In this document: positions 20,833-32,025 of the stretch, piece by piece
Layout: every line of letters begins with the position of its first letter
Position numbering within the stretch: the stretch's first letter is position 1
Source: Petrolisthes cinctipes
Lineage: Eukaryota; Arthropoda; Malacostraca; Decapoda; Porcellanidae
Direction: 5' to 3'
Assembly (NCBI GenBank): GCA_033782935.1
Contig: JAWQEG010001325.1
Span: forward strand, 682,001-746,000
DNA: 64,000 nucleotides
Program-made: the position numbers and the translations under genes
The notes under the pieces: generated by a model
What the model was told of the DNA's origin: nothing
The model's input: the letters and a program-made list of their open reading frames with translations, nothing else
Database searches by the model: none

Positions 20833-22314
20833 TTGCCTGGCCTGATGGAGAGCGCAGATTCCTTCTTGGAGGCCGACTTGGCAATGTCGGAGGAAGACGA
20901 GTCTCCAATTGAGGATCACTGGCCTGAGCTGCCTTCTCACAACCCTTCCCCCCTCTCCTCGGTCACTCCGCAGCTCAGGTTGCAGCCTTCCACCTCCTCA
21001 ACCTCTACCAAACGACCCGTTGATGCCTCGTCCGACTCCTCGCAGGATTCTGATGGTGTGGGCTGTTTGCCTCCAGCTGCCTTGACTGCCAAGGGTGCTT
21101 CAGCTGTGCATGACGGACCTTATCTGATTCACCCTGGTGTTTCTTCTTTGTATACCAACTCTTTGCCCTCGTCTAACCTTCCTGCTTTTGCCTCGAGAGA
21201 TGCCTATGTCAAGCTCTCCTTCTCTGGGAACCCATCTATGGACACAAAGCTGCGTTGGTTGTCTGATGTCAACAGGGTCATCCAGCTGCAGCATGAACTG
21301 GCTGAAGTCAAGATGGCTGTTGTCACCTCCCGGTTTGTCTATATCTCTAGGAAGCGTCAGGACATCATTGATAGAGTCAAGGCTGGTGAATTTTTGTCTC
21401 TGCCTCTCATTCTTGAAGACTCACCCGACAGGCCTCGTAAGTTCCCCAGCTACATCCTCACCCGTTTTCCTATTGATGTTGACCCGAAACTTGCCAAAGG
21501 ATACCCTGGTGTGTACTCTGCCCGTCGTTTTTTCCAAGATGGTTCCCCCATTAGCCGTATTGTTGTTGTCTGGAGTCAACCCGATCCACCTCCAAATGAG
21601 ATTTCCTTTGATTTCCTCCCCTGTCTTCCACCGTGTGAGGTGAGGAAACTTCATAATGACCAGCCTTGGTGCTACAGGTGCTGGGGAGTTGGGTATATCT
21701 CCCGGTACTGTTCTGCCAGGCCAAAGTGTGCATGGTGTGCCGCCGACCATGATTCCAAGACGTGCCCTGTCAGGGATGAACCATCACGTCCTGCTGCCTC
21801 CACCTCTGAGCCTTCACCTCCTGAAGATACGTCTCGATAGAAGTGTCCACGATGCCTTCAGCAAGGGGTTAACGTGTGGCATGGATGTACTCGACGTCAG
21901 GTCCAGGCTCGTGTCTCTACTATTGCTCCGTCTCCACCACTACCACCACCACCTCCCCAGCCTGCTCCTCCTACCAGCCCTGCCTCACCTCCAGACCTGG
22001 CCCTCCGCAAGTCTGTTGCTACCCTCATGGCACGATGTACGGCTCTCGAAAACAGCTTTTCTGCCCTTGAAGCCAGGATTGATGGGTTAGTTGTCACTCA
22101 GGCTGCCAATGACTCCAAACTCTATACCTTGGTCGAGGCTCAGCAGGCCATCATCTCAACTGTCACTACCTTTACCGAAAAGATGGATACTGTTGCATCT
22201 CGCCTTGAAAAGCTTTTCGAGTCAGTCCCTTCTCCTGGTCCATCTTCTTCTCCAGGTCGCTCATCTGCCCCCACTCACCGGACTTCTACCTCCAAATACA
22301 GAGTTAGCAAGTAA
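20833..22314 (+). pseudogene. LINE ORF1 (gag-like), one nonsense mutation
   Basis: About 493 codons in one frame with TAG at 21,838 (TGG in the 4.6-10.7 kb copy). The N-terminus is acidic and Ser/Pro-rich. A central conserved domain is followed by Cys/His knuckles (CYRCWGVGYISRYC, CAWCAADHDSKTC). Past the stop come a Pro-rich linker and a heptad-like stretch (ALENSFSALEARIDGL, EKMDTVASRLEKLFES) that may be a coiled coil. These are features of LINE RNA-binding proteins. Confidence 0.9.
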
Positions 22315-25300
22315 TTGCCGGCTGGATGTCATCTCCTGGAATGTATGTGGTATCACCAGTTATGCTAAGCTCACTCAACTCAAGGCCTATGTTTTTCGTC
22401 ATCATCCCAGTGTTATTTTTCTCCAGGAAGCATTTCCAGGACGGCCGCTCGCTGCTGGGCAAGCTCCTCCCCTCTCAGGTTATGTGCCATATGTTCATCT
22501 GGTAAGGAATGGTCTCCTGACTTACATACATAGCTCCTTGCCACTTCACCTTCTCCGTACCTCCACTGATCCTGAAATGACCTTTCAGCTATTTGAGGTT
22601 CTACATGGGAATGGAGTACTCCAACTATGTAATGTCTATTCTGCCCCAGCTAGACTCACTCTTGAGGCTCTTCTTTCTCCAACAGTGCGTAGTATGGTGT
22701 ATATGGGAGATTTCAATGCTCGGCATTCTGATTTGGATGATGGTTCTGGCTCTATTAATCGTAATGGTGTTCGTCTCCTTTCATACATCCGCAAGCATCA
22801 TCTGAAACGCTGGGACACTGGCGGTGCCACTCATTGCTGGGGAGGTACTCTGGATTACATCCTCTAGTCTGGCCTGATAGCATCTCAGGTCCAGTGCTTC
22901 TCCATGCCAGGCTTATTCTCTGATCACATTGCTCTTCGGTTTCATTATTCTCTAACTGCTGGGTCAGGTGCTTCAGCCACTCGTTTGCGTATTACTGTGC
23001 CCCCTAAATATTGCCCGACTTACATCTTATTTATGGCCCATGTATTCCCTACATTTGACATATCATCAGCTGAACAGTTGTACTCTGATCTTGTATCTGC
23101 TACTCATGACTTTTATAGGCTATACGTCTCCCGGCCACACCTCCAGCATCGCCATACTGCCCACTCCTGGACGCTGGATGCACGTATACAGGAGGCAAAG
23201 GAGGAGGCTGAACGTGATGGCCTATTGTTTCAAGCCAACCCAACCCCTGACCTACTCCATCGTTACCAGATGTCTAGAGACGCTTTAGTTGCCCTGCAGG
23301 AATGTGCTCACACTGAGTCTTGGCAGCGGTTCACGGACAGCATCAACCAGCAAACAAGTGTGGCTTCTATGTGGCACCTCATCAGTTGGGTTGTTAAAAA
23401 GACACCGGCCACTGCTCGTCATCACACTCCCGCCGACTATGCCCAACAACTTGTCGATGCCTGGTTAGAACAATCTACCTCAACCAGTCTACCCATCCAC
23501 ATACAAGATGCACTCACTTCCCGTGCTGCGGTCCATCAGCTACGTCTAATGTCTTCTCTGTTACAAGATGATGACGATGATGCAGAGGAGATAACTGAGG
23601 AGGAGTTGCCCCGTGCTCTCTCTCGGGGTAGAGCTTCTTCACCTGGTGATGATGGTATTACTTATGCTGTGCTGCGACTACTTCATCAAGTTCCTGGGAA
23701 CCCTCTACTTCGACTGTACAATCTTTGTCTTCGTGATGGTTGTGTACCACGAGCCTGGACCAGCAGCACAATAATACCCATCCCTAAGCCCGGCACTGCG
23801 AAGTTCAGGCCTATTTCCCTTACTTCCTGTTTCTGTAAGGTAATGGAGAGAATCTTACTCAATCGTCTCATGTACAGACTGCAGGATCGCCTTTCTCCAT
23901 GGCTGTTTGGTTTCCTTCCCCAGCGGAGCACACACCACTGCCTAGTCGACCTGTACTCTCGCCTTTCCAGGGACAGTGTGGTGGCCTTCATTGACCTTCG
24001 AAGTGCCTTCGATGTTGCTAATAGAGACGTCATTTTGGATTAACTGGTTGACTTTGGGATAAAGGGTAATCTACTACGGTGGATTCGGGGCTACCTGAGT
24101 AACAGGACCTCCCGTGTGTTTTTCAGTGGTGCACTCAGTCCTTTGCACAGTTTTCATCTTGGTACGCCTCAAGGTGGTGTTCTCAGCCCATTGTTATTTA
24201 ATATTCTGATGCATCGGCTGCTCACTTCTCTCCTTGATATTCCTGGAACTACAATTACGTGCTATGCTGATGATATCTGTGTTCATTCTACCTCACCAAG
24301 GGATCTCCAGCGGTTTCTTGACTCCTTCTCTGTGGCCTCCTCTCACTGTGGCATTATTGTCTCCCCAGATAAGAGCAGAATATTCACCTGCCGCCTTCCT
24401 CTAGCTCAGCCAGTGTTCACCATTGGAGGGACTGTCATTCCCATATGTTCCCAGTACTGCTACCTGGGTGTGCCAGTCAATATTTGGCCGATTTTCCCTG
24501 CCAGACCTCAAGACCATCCCATTGTCCAGGACTTATTGGGTCGTCTCCAGCGCCGACTTACACCACTTCAATGGCTATCTAACAACTCCTCGGGCATCTC
24601 CATCCCAGTAGCCAGGACCATCTATATTGCTTTTATCCATTCAGTTGTTGATTACCTTTCCCCTGCTTTGATTCAACTTCCCAGGGCTACTCTGGAAACT
24701 TTAAAAAAAATTCAGAATAGAGCAATGAGAATAATTCTCATTATGATAGAGAACATGCAGCGTGAGTTGCGTCTTCCCCCATTAATCGAGAGAATTTATT
24801 GTAATGTTACTTGCTTCACTGTCAAGTGCCTCCATTTCCCACATCTTTAACCCCATTACTCTCAGTTAGTCAGGACTACTCTTAGACCAAACTACCCGGT
24901 CCCTCCCATACTGCCTGCTGGACGTACTCTTATAAGGTCTGTTTCCTCTGTGCTCCGTGGTCTTAATATAGATATAATGGTTGCAGACGTCCCCCCAGGG
25001 CCCCCTCCATGGATGCTACCAACACCTGATGTGAGCTTTACACCTACTTCCAAGTCAGAGCTGCCTTCTCTACAACGGCAGTTGGCTCTGGAACACATAG
25101 AAACAGTGACTTCCTCCATCACAGATCCATACTGCCTCTACACTGATGGCTCATTGCAGGTGGATGGTGCAGCAGGTTGTGCTGTTTTCTCGCCTGACCT
25201 GGAGTCACCTCCAGGGGGCTGGGTTGGCCGTCGTCTCTGTAACCACTCTAGCTCAACATTGTGTGAACTGTATGCCATTCTGGATGCTGTTAGTGTTGTT

Positions 25301-25978
25301 TGTCAACGTGGAGTGAATGCTGCCATTTTTTGTGACTCCAAACCTGCCCTTCATTCCCTCTCTAGTGTTTAGCCCATACACTCTACTTTTATTCAGCAGA
25401 TTTTGTCGTTTTTGGTCTTATTGCGTCATCGTAACTTGACTGTCAAATTTTTGTGGGTGCCATCCCATGTAGGTTTATGTCACAATGGTAAAGTTGACAG
25501 ACTCGCAAAAGAAGCCTGCCATCTGCCACCTCGTGGTGTTGGACGTCCTCTCTCCCTGACATGTTACCTTTCTAGTGTTCGCTCCGCCGCTCTCCTCCCG
25601 CTACGGCGACGTAGGGATGCAGAGAGGCCCTTCAGCATCTCCATCACCCATTACGAGTCTGTCTGCCGTCACAAATATTCCTACCATCGTCGAAGCCTCA
25701 TGGTTCGGAGGCACAATGTAGTCTCTGCTCGTTTGAGGCTTGGCTACCGGCCACCGTGGCAGGTTGCTGGGATGCAGGGTGAGCCTCCCTTCACTGAGTG
25801 TCGCTTGTGTCGAGCGCCTCGTGCTAACACTATAGAGCACTATTGCCTGGCCTGCCCCACTGTCCGACACTTGCTGCCCCGGGGCCTGCCACTTGATGTG
25901 GTTTGTCGACACCTGCTGAACCATCAGGTTCTGTAGGAACTTCTGGTACGTTACCCTTGTTTTGGTAGATTTAAGTAG
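22091..25978 (+). pseudogene. LINE ORF2 (endonuclease, RT, RNase H), five nonsense codons
   Basis: 1,296 codons in a single frame including the final stop. Domains in order: APE endonuclease (DVISWNVCGI, FLQEAFPG, MGDFNARHSD, FSDHIALRF), RT (FRPISLTSCFCKVMER, FIDLRSAFDVANRD, GTPQGGVLSPLLFNIL, CYADDICVHS), RNase H (YTDGSLQVDG, CELYAILDA, FCDSKPALHS) and a Cys/His C-terminus. Internal stops are at 22,865, 24,041, 24,848, 25,370 and 25,934. The one at 22,865, between endonuclease motifs, is also present in the other copy. ORF1 and ORF2 overlap by about 220 bp if the first Met is used. Confidence 0.92.
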
Positions 25979-26170
25979 GTCATAATGTAAATATTTGTCC
26001 GTATGCTTATGCTTCATTCTGTTATGTTTTCGTGATGTGTGTGTGTGTGTGTGGTTGTACTAATTGAATTCTCATGAGTCCTGCCTACCCTTGTGTATTG
26101 TTGTCTGCCTGTTGACTGACGCTACGGCGCAATGAATTAAAAAAAAAAAAAAAAAAAAAACGTCACAATG

Positions 26171-26712
26171 TTCCTAGAACATAACATATTAAAATCAGGC
26201 CTCATAAATTTCCATAGGTTGGTTCCACCAAGTTAATAATTGTGATGATGATGGTTTTATTTTCTGTCAATTATAACAAATATCTTCAATTTACGAGCAT
26301 TGTGAACATTGGTAGTAGTGTCATGATTGTTGATATTTTACGATAAAATTTGACTGCTCCGACCGAGGTAATATTTTATTATCATTACATATTGAACTTT
26401 CACACACTTCAGTTTTGACATTACTAAGCGGTTATAGACGGATTGATCAAGGATGTCAACAAAATTCATACATTTAAAGTTAAAGTAGCGAATACCTTGA
26501 AAGTCATATCTCTCTCTCTCTCTCTCTTTCCACACACATTAATTGGCGTGCACAGTTGTGGTTACTAGCATGATATCGTCATGGCCTAAACTCAATTAAT
26601 ATTAATGAAATAAGTTGTCTTGTGTAAATAGGGTATTGTAAATCACATATAAGGTGCAAGTCAATTTGTATCAGAGTGAACTATCAGAATATTTACTTAC
26701 GTATGCCTTGAA
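26171..26712. other. Intron 1 sequence, nothing recognised
   Basis: AT-rich with a short (TC)n near 26,510-26,527. Confidence 0.4.
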
Positions 26713-26870
26713 TCAACCAACACCTTGAACCTCGACTGTATTCATCAACTCCGACACATATGAAGCATCCAACACTTTAAATATATGATTTATGTTTCCA
26801 TCCTCACCCATTCCATCTATGATCACAAAGTAATGTGAACAATAAAGGTTGTGTAAGGTTCACTACATAA
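26713..26870 (-). other. Unassigned open frame
   Basis: About 50 codons open on the minus strand ending in TGA, with pieces such as HYFVIIDGMGEDG and YVSELMNTVEVQGVG. The composition looks protein-like rather than random. No acceptor is clear and no family is recognised; it could be a transposon or gene remnant. Confidence 0.2.
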
Positions 26871-27153
26871 GGAAAAATATATAATGAATTATCTTTAGTC
26901 GGAACTGTCAAGAAACAACTTTTAATGACAACTGTCAGTACATCAGTACTACGGTTTTTAATGTTCATCAAATGTTGGATATTGTTGTTACTGACAAATC
27001 TGCGTCATCGTCACAAAATAAATACCATATTAATATGCAATGACTAACTTGAAGGAACGAGCCTATCTTGACTTGTGGGGACTAATGGTGGTGTGGAATG
27101 TAATAGCAACACGGTGACGTGCTTAAATTCCACACTAGAGATATTATTCTTAC

Positions 27154-27190
27154 CTGCAGTAACTATCATTATCGTTATGATGTAGAACAT
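27154..27190 (-). CDS. Cys-rich secreted protein, exon 1 (signal peptide)
   Basis: ATG at 27,190 opens MFYIITIMIVTA, a short hydrophobic signal-like segment, then donor GCAG/GTAAGA. It ends with one base of a codon; exon 2 begins with two, giving Glu and then CSDSG. Coding exons 1-4 total 480 nt (37+118+302+23), i.e. 159 aa plus stop. The hydrophobic stretch is short for a signal peptide. Exons 27,617-27,741 or 31,231-31,281 could be alternative 5' exons. Confidence 0.45.
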
Positions 27191-27616
27191 GAAACAAAAA
27201 CTCCACCAAGTGTTTTTATTATCTAATAATAATATTTTTATTCACTAATACATATTGAGCATTCATAAAAATAGCACCTAGCCAAGACTTCTGCATTACA
27301 GCTTACAGTTCCCTACCCTGCCTCCATAGAACACCACACCCAAGCGCCTACCACCCCTCAATCAACCTCCCACTGACATGAATCATATTGGTATGTGTTT
27401 CGGATACTAGAGTCGACGACACTTGAGGTTCACACCTTGTGGGTTACACACATTGACAACGCTGGAGTGATGAACGCGGCAGTGAAGGAGACTGTACCAC
27501 CTCATCGCATCTTTCCCCGTGGTACCAGCTCAGCTGCTAGATCCCATCACTTTGCAATCTCTCCTACCCAATGTAGAACTACTGCTTTTCAGAATTCACC
27601 AAGTTTGAGTACTTAC

Positions 27617-27741
27617 TAATGCAGCACGAAGAGTCTCTTCCGTATGGACATTCATTACCGGAAGAAACGAAGTCACAGTTAGCAGGTGACAGTGCGTCTC
27701 CACTCAAACACCTTCCACCCAGGGAACGATGGCAAGCCGTA
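27617..27741 (-). CDS. Additional Cys-rich exon (partial gene)
   Basis: A 125-nt exon (1 + 41 codons + 1) with acceptor TTCTTCTGGTCTGTAG and donor ATTA/GTAAGT. It encodes ACHRSLGGRCLSGDALSP, then ANCDFVSSGNECPYG and DSSCC: six cysteines ending in CC. Its 3' phase fits exon 2 at 19,527. Its 5' phase needs an upstream exon ending after two codon bases, which I did not find. It is either an upstream module of the same gene or part of a paralog. Confidence 0.5.
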
Positions 27742-28022
27742 CTACAGACCAGAAGAAAATGTATTATTTATTGGGGTCTCGGTATTTGTTATAATAGGCC
27801 TATACATGTACAGCCACAATCAAATATCCACCGACACTTTCCTTCCATCGTATAAATAAATCAGTATTATATCAAAATATAATCATACAACACCTAATGT
27901 CAACTTAATCCCCTCAAATTTTTACAATGAGGTGCTGCAAAATCATACACGTGTTGTTATTTATTACCAAGATATTTACTATGATAGAAGAAGGTGTCGG
28001 TGGATATTTGATTGTGGCTGTA

Positions 28023-28176
28023 CAGTCACGAGCACTAATAAGTACCCAGGTGTGCTTCGAATACACAGATACAGTAAATGAATGCACAATAAGATCTCCA
28101 TTGGAATTAGTTCGTTGGTGAATTGGACTATTCAAGTCTTTAACCAAAGCTGTATACTTATTAGTGCTCGTGACTG
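28023..28176. mobile_element. Tc1/mariner-like MITE, family 1, intact termini
   Basis: Flanked by TA. The termini CAGTCACGAGCACTAATAAG and CTTATTAGTGCTCGTGACTG are perfect inverted repeats; 154 bp. Its orientation is reversed relative to 11,232. Confidence 0.9.
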
Positions 28177-28269
28177 TACATACGCATACCAAAAATAATA
28201 ATAATTATTATTCACTGTCACATCGTCACGGTAAGGATGCATAATATATATAGTCATCTACTATACAAG

Positions 28270-28430
28270 GCTTCTTCCAATTCCTCCTTGGCCTCCCTCT
28301 ACTCCTTCCTTCCACTTCTGCTTTGTATACCTTCTTCTCTAATCTCTCTTCATTCATACGTTCACCATGGTTACACCATTTAAGGATGCTCTTCTCCATC
28401 CTCTCGTCTAGACTTCACCTCTCTTACAAT
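28270..28430 (-). pseudogene. LINE C-terminal fragment
   Basis: The minus strand encodes RRMEKSILKWCNHGERMNEE and RLEKKVYKAEVEGRSRGRP, the typical tail of a LINE polymerase (H-x-ERM...GRPRxxW). Only about 50 residues remain. Confidence 0.7.
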
Positions 28431-28507
28431 TCTCTCTCACTGACTTGTAACAAACTCTTATCAAACCATCTTACTCCATTAATTAAGGTACATTTTCTGG
28501 TACCGTA

Positions 28508-28672
28508 CACTCGCAATCCAAAATTTTTATCCAAATCTTGTTGAAGTTTCGAATCATTTGACATACTTTTGAACCAATTAACGCTTATCCTGTTTCATAT
28601 TTGCTTAAGCTCGCCTAATACTCGTTCAGGCTATTCGAAGTAAGCCTTGATACATATCTTGGATTGCGAGTG
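28508..28672. mobile_element. Tc1/mariner-like MITE, family 2, intact termini
   Basis: Flanked by TA; the termini CACTCGCAATCCAA and TTGGATTGCGAGTG are perfect inverted repeats; 165 bp. Confidence 0.88.
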
Positions 28673-28674
28673 TA

Positions 28675-28809
28675 CATTGGAGTGGCTTGATTCCTCCAAA
28701 GTATGCGGGGAAACGGGACCAGAAGTGCAAAAATAATGGTGTTCTGTTGCTTGGAATAATTTGGAGGATTCAGTTGCTCCAGAATTACAAACACAAATTT
28801 ACGTCTTAA
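28675..28809. mobile_element. TTAA MITE, left end missing
   Basis: It starts directly after the family-2 MITE within the family body (GGAGTGGCTTGATTCCTCC) and ends near TTTACGTCTTAA. The family-2 MITE may have inserted in it. Confidence 0.65.
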
Positions 28810-30292
28810 TCAATCTTTAACATCTCATTTTTATCACATGGAACTAATTTTTCTCTCTAGCAAATGTATACTTATAGGAGACTTCCTGTTTATTCATCCA
28901 TTCAACTAAATCAACCTTTATCTTTGTAGCTGCCTCCCATGTACGCAAATGTTTATGTCGATTTACAAGTAGGCTACTACTTTGTACAAGTAAGGCATTT
29001 GAATTTCTCTGTCTTTTTTCACCATCCTTGAGTTCTATAATCCTCTCTTATAGAAATCCTCCTTTTTTGGGCATATATATTAATAGTTTGTACATTTATG
29101 AAAGCCTTGGTATAGATTTTGGTACACTAATGAATCTCTCATTGTCATATATATCAATATTTCTGTATATGTGTGTTCAAGTTTTTAAGAAGTTAATAAA
29201 AATGAACTATGCCTCCTCAACCCCACCTATCTTAGTGATGAAACAACGACTTGACTTACTAACGGGAGTAACAATAGCCTCCTGGACAACGGTAAGAGCA
29301 AGGTAAATATAGCTATATTTACCTTGGGTAAGAGGGTCTAGAGCCAAACAAGATCGAGATCTTGGAGACTATTTCGTTGTTGTCGTGTGATGGAGAACTT
29401 GTCATTTCGTTTGGGTCCCATCTCTCCTCCTGGACGTCATTAACGCTTGGCTGTTTCACACAAGTTCATTAATAATCTTTCTTATTTTCCCAGTAGTGTA
29501 TATAATTAATGAGGTTTTGTATTAATGTAATATCCCATTATTACATAACACCATTGGATACAGGTTTTACAATTGTTTAAATTTATTTAGATATAACCTC
29601 TACAGACAATATTATTATTTGCATTTTTGTTTTAAAAAGGAAACTACATTCATTTTGATATCAGTATATCAATGGATTTAACCCCTCTTTCTCTCGTTGA
29701 CTCTAATCGTAAGATCTTTGCATTTGCACGAGATTATAACCCATGTGCCTGGTTTATCTCAGTCCATCTCATAACATTGTCACTCCAAGCCAAAGGGAGA
29801 CTGTGTTGCCATCCCCAGAGGCTGTTTGTGTCATAAATAGTGGCTGCTGATAGGGTTTACCACATCCCTACAGTACTACAGAGCAATCAACTAATATTAA
29901 TTTCTCAACTGAAAACACAGTCTATGCGTAGTTTTAAATTATTTGAGACTAACTGACCGTTTGTGACTCCACTGTGTAATCTTACATTAGTTAATATGGA
30001 AAGAGCTTTTAATCTGGTCCTTTAAAACTCCAGTATCATAGTGAAATCTTCGAAAATTCGGTCTAACGACACCAGAAGGAAACATTAAGCAAAGATGGCC
30101 ACTTTCCTCTTCCTTTTAGAACATTGTCTATCTATTTATATTATTTATTATTATTTATCTGGCGATAATATACCTATTCCTCTCCCACTACTACGATCAT
30201 GCATTGTATTGTGATTAGAATATTCCACGTAATAATTGTAGCATAATGTCTAGGTTTGTAAATACTTGGTTTAATTTAACTTGGTTTGCATT
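28810..30292. other. No gene recognised
   Basis: AT-rich. It includes a 28-bp perfect palindrome at 29,299-29,326 (arm CAAGGTAAATATAG) and a compositionally different patch near 29,740-29,850, but nothing I can assign. Confidence 0.5.
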
Positions 30293-30463
30293 TTAAGGGA
30301 GTATAAAGCACATTGTTTTGGGTGGTAAATCTGGAGCAAATGTTTCCTCCAAATTATTCCAGGCAATAGGATACCATTATATTTCTTCATCTGGGTCTGT
30401 TTCCTGGTATACTTTGGAGGAATCAAGGCACTGAAGTCTATGAAAAGTATACTATCCCCTTAA
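30293..30463. mobile_element. TTAA-bounded MITE
   Basis: It runs from TTAAGGGAGTATAAAG to ACTATCCCCTTAA, with the arms TTTCCTCCAAATTATTCC and ATACTTTGGAGGAATC; 171 bp. Confidence 0.75.
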
Positions 30464-31230
30464 TCACAGAAAAAAAATCCAAGAATTAAGACATGACAAC
30501 GGTAAAGTTACATCATTAAAAAAAATGCAACTATGTGTTACATGAAACTTGTTTTCGTTTGCAATATTCTTTCTGTAAAACAATAGATAATAAAATTACT
30601 TCACTTGTATCAAGTTAAACAGCAATGCAGTCATATCATTGTTACAGTTTGAAATATTCTTTTCGTAAATAATTGAAAATGAACATGATTCACTTTTATC
30701 ATGTTAAAAAGCAATGGTGTAGTGTAATTGAAGTTTGAACATGTAATACAAAACCTTACAATAGCTGATATAATGATCTTCCTTATGGAGGTGACTCATG
30801 TAAACGTCTGTCTGCTTCCCTCTATTCGTTAGGAGGGAAATTGTCCATTATTTTCTAATTTAATAAACGTAGCTACTCACTATTCAAAACAATATATGAG
30901 AACATGAAAACAATAGTCAGTAAATTGTTTGAGTTACCCATATGTATATTGAAACCTTTTATCCACGATAGTACACTACAGTGCTATTGTGGACAATTAT
31001 TTTTTTCCACTCAGGGGTGACACATACAGATATCTCACCATTGTTTTCATGTACTCCTATGATTTTATTGCTTTAATTTGTGTGTGTGTCTTTGCTGGAA
31101 GTTAGAAGCTACTGCTTGATTAATTTATAAGAAAAATATACAACTCACTATTAGAGAAAGGCAGTCAAATGGTTACTAAAGTCACCCCCTATGAGGAAAG
31201 AAACTTTTGTCCGCAATAGTACATACTGAC
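30464..31230. other. No gene recognised
   Basis: AT-rich. Two short diverged repeats of TTTGAAATATTCTTT-like sequence lie near 30,560 and 30,650. Confidence 0.4.
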
Positions 31231-31281
31231 CTCAGAATGAGCGAGTACCACGAGAGTGATGGTAAGGAGCCAAGCCAACAT
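31231..31281 (-). CDS. Candidate signal-peptide exon
   Basis: ATG at 31,281 opens MLAWLLTITLVVLAHSE, a convincing signal peptide, followed by GAG/GTCAGT, with a second possible donor A/GTATGT. Upstream, TTTTTTTTACGAAACAG is a plausible acceptor for a 5' UTR segment. Neither donor phase matches the exon at 27,741 directly, so an exon is missing or it belongs to another gene. With the promoter-like site at 33,001 it may be the start of an upstream Cys-rich paralog or an alternative 5' end. Confidence 0.45.
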
Positions 31282-31858
31282 TATTCGTATGGTGTTCTAT
31301 GTCCTTCGATCTGTCTTGAATGACGCAGATATGCCTGTTTCGTAAAAAAAATGTTTGCCCTGTAATAATACTGTAGTTAACGACTGAGGTCCAGCAATGT
31401 TCTCATATCTACACCACTTTGGCAGGTTTTTCGTTGTGGTTATGGTATCAGAACTCGTTCCATCAAACCAAGACTTAGAACCAGAGAAGGGAAAAGATAA
31501 AGTGGAGATATGTGCCTTCATCCCACGAATGATGACCTTTGTCATTTTTTCCCCACAAATTGATACATCATGCAGGGTAAAGAACAGAGCCCAAAGAAAT
31601 ATCAATATATAATTTCCTAAGATTTGTTCAGTCTGCGGAGCGATAGTGCCACAGACAGCTTCGGGATAGTAAAAAGAGGAGCTGCTGGAAGAGTGACAGA
31701 AATTAAATGGTTGTCAGAGGATGGCAAAGGAACAGAGACACATAAATTATTGTAGGGAGAGATGCCAAGGGAGAATAACATGTCAAGTGTCTGTAGAGTA
31801 TGAGTGTTGGTCTAGAACATAGGTTGGCAGTTGGATATAGGTTACTCAAAATAATTAA

Positions 31859-32025
31859 TTAAGGGGATTGTACTTTGTACAGAACTGTACATTAGAGCAC
31901 CTTGATTACTCCTAAGTATGCCACGAAACTGGATTATGTGAGAACAAATAATGTTGGCCTGTTGCTTGAAATTGTTTGGAGGAATAGGTTGTTCCAGGTT
32001 TATCAACACTGCATTACCCTATTAA
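31859..32025. mobile_element. TTAA-bounded MITE, diverged
   Basis: It runs from TTAAGGGGATTGTAC to TTACCCTATTAA, with TTACTCCTAAGTATGCCAC and TTGTTTGGAGGAATAGG inside; 167 bp. Confidence 0.7.

Larger units (their letters stand above)
20558..26160 (+). mobile_element. Full-length I-group-like LINE with target-site duplication
   Basis: Flanked by AAACGTCACAATG (20,545-20,557, and 26,158-26,170 counting the last A-tail bases). It starts AGTCTCGCCCCAACC, has a 275-bp G/T-rich 5' UTR, ORF1, ORF2, a 180-bp 3' UTR and a 20-base A-tail. ORF1 has one in-frame stop and ORF2 five, but no frameshift is seen. It sits in intron 1 of the Cys-rich gene on the opposite strand. Confidence 0.92.

Noticed and set aside
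29299..29326. 28-bp perfect palindrome
   Set aside because: AT-rich and isolated, no target duplication or repeat family; noted but not interpreted.
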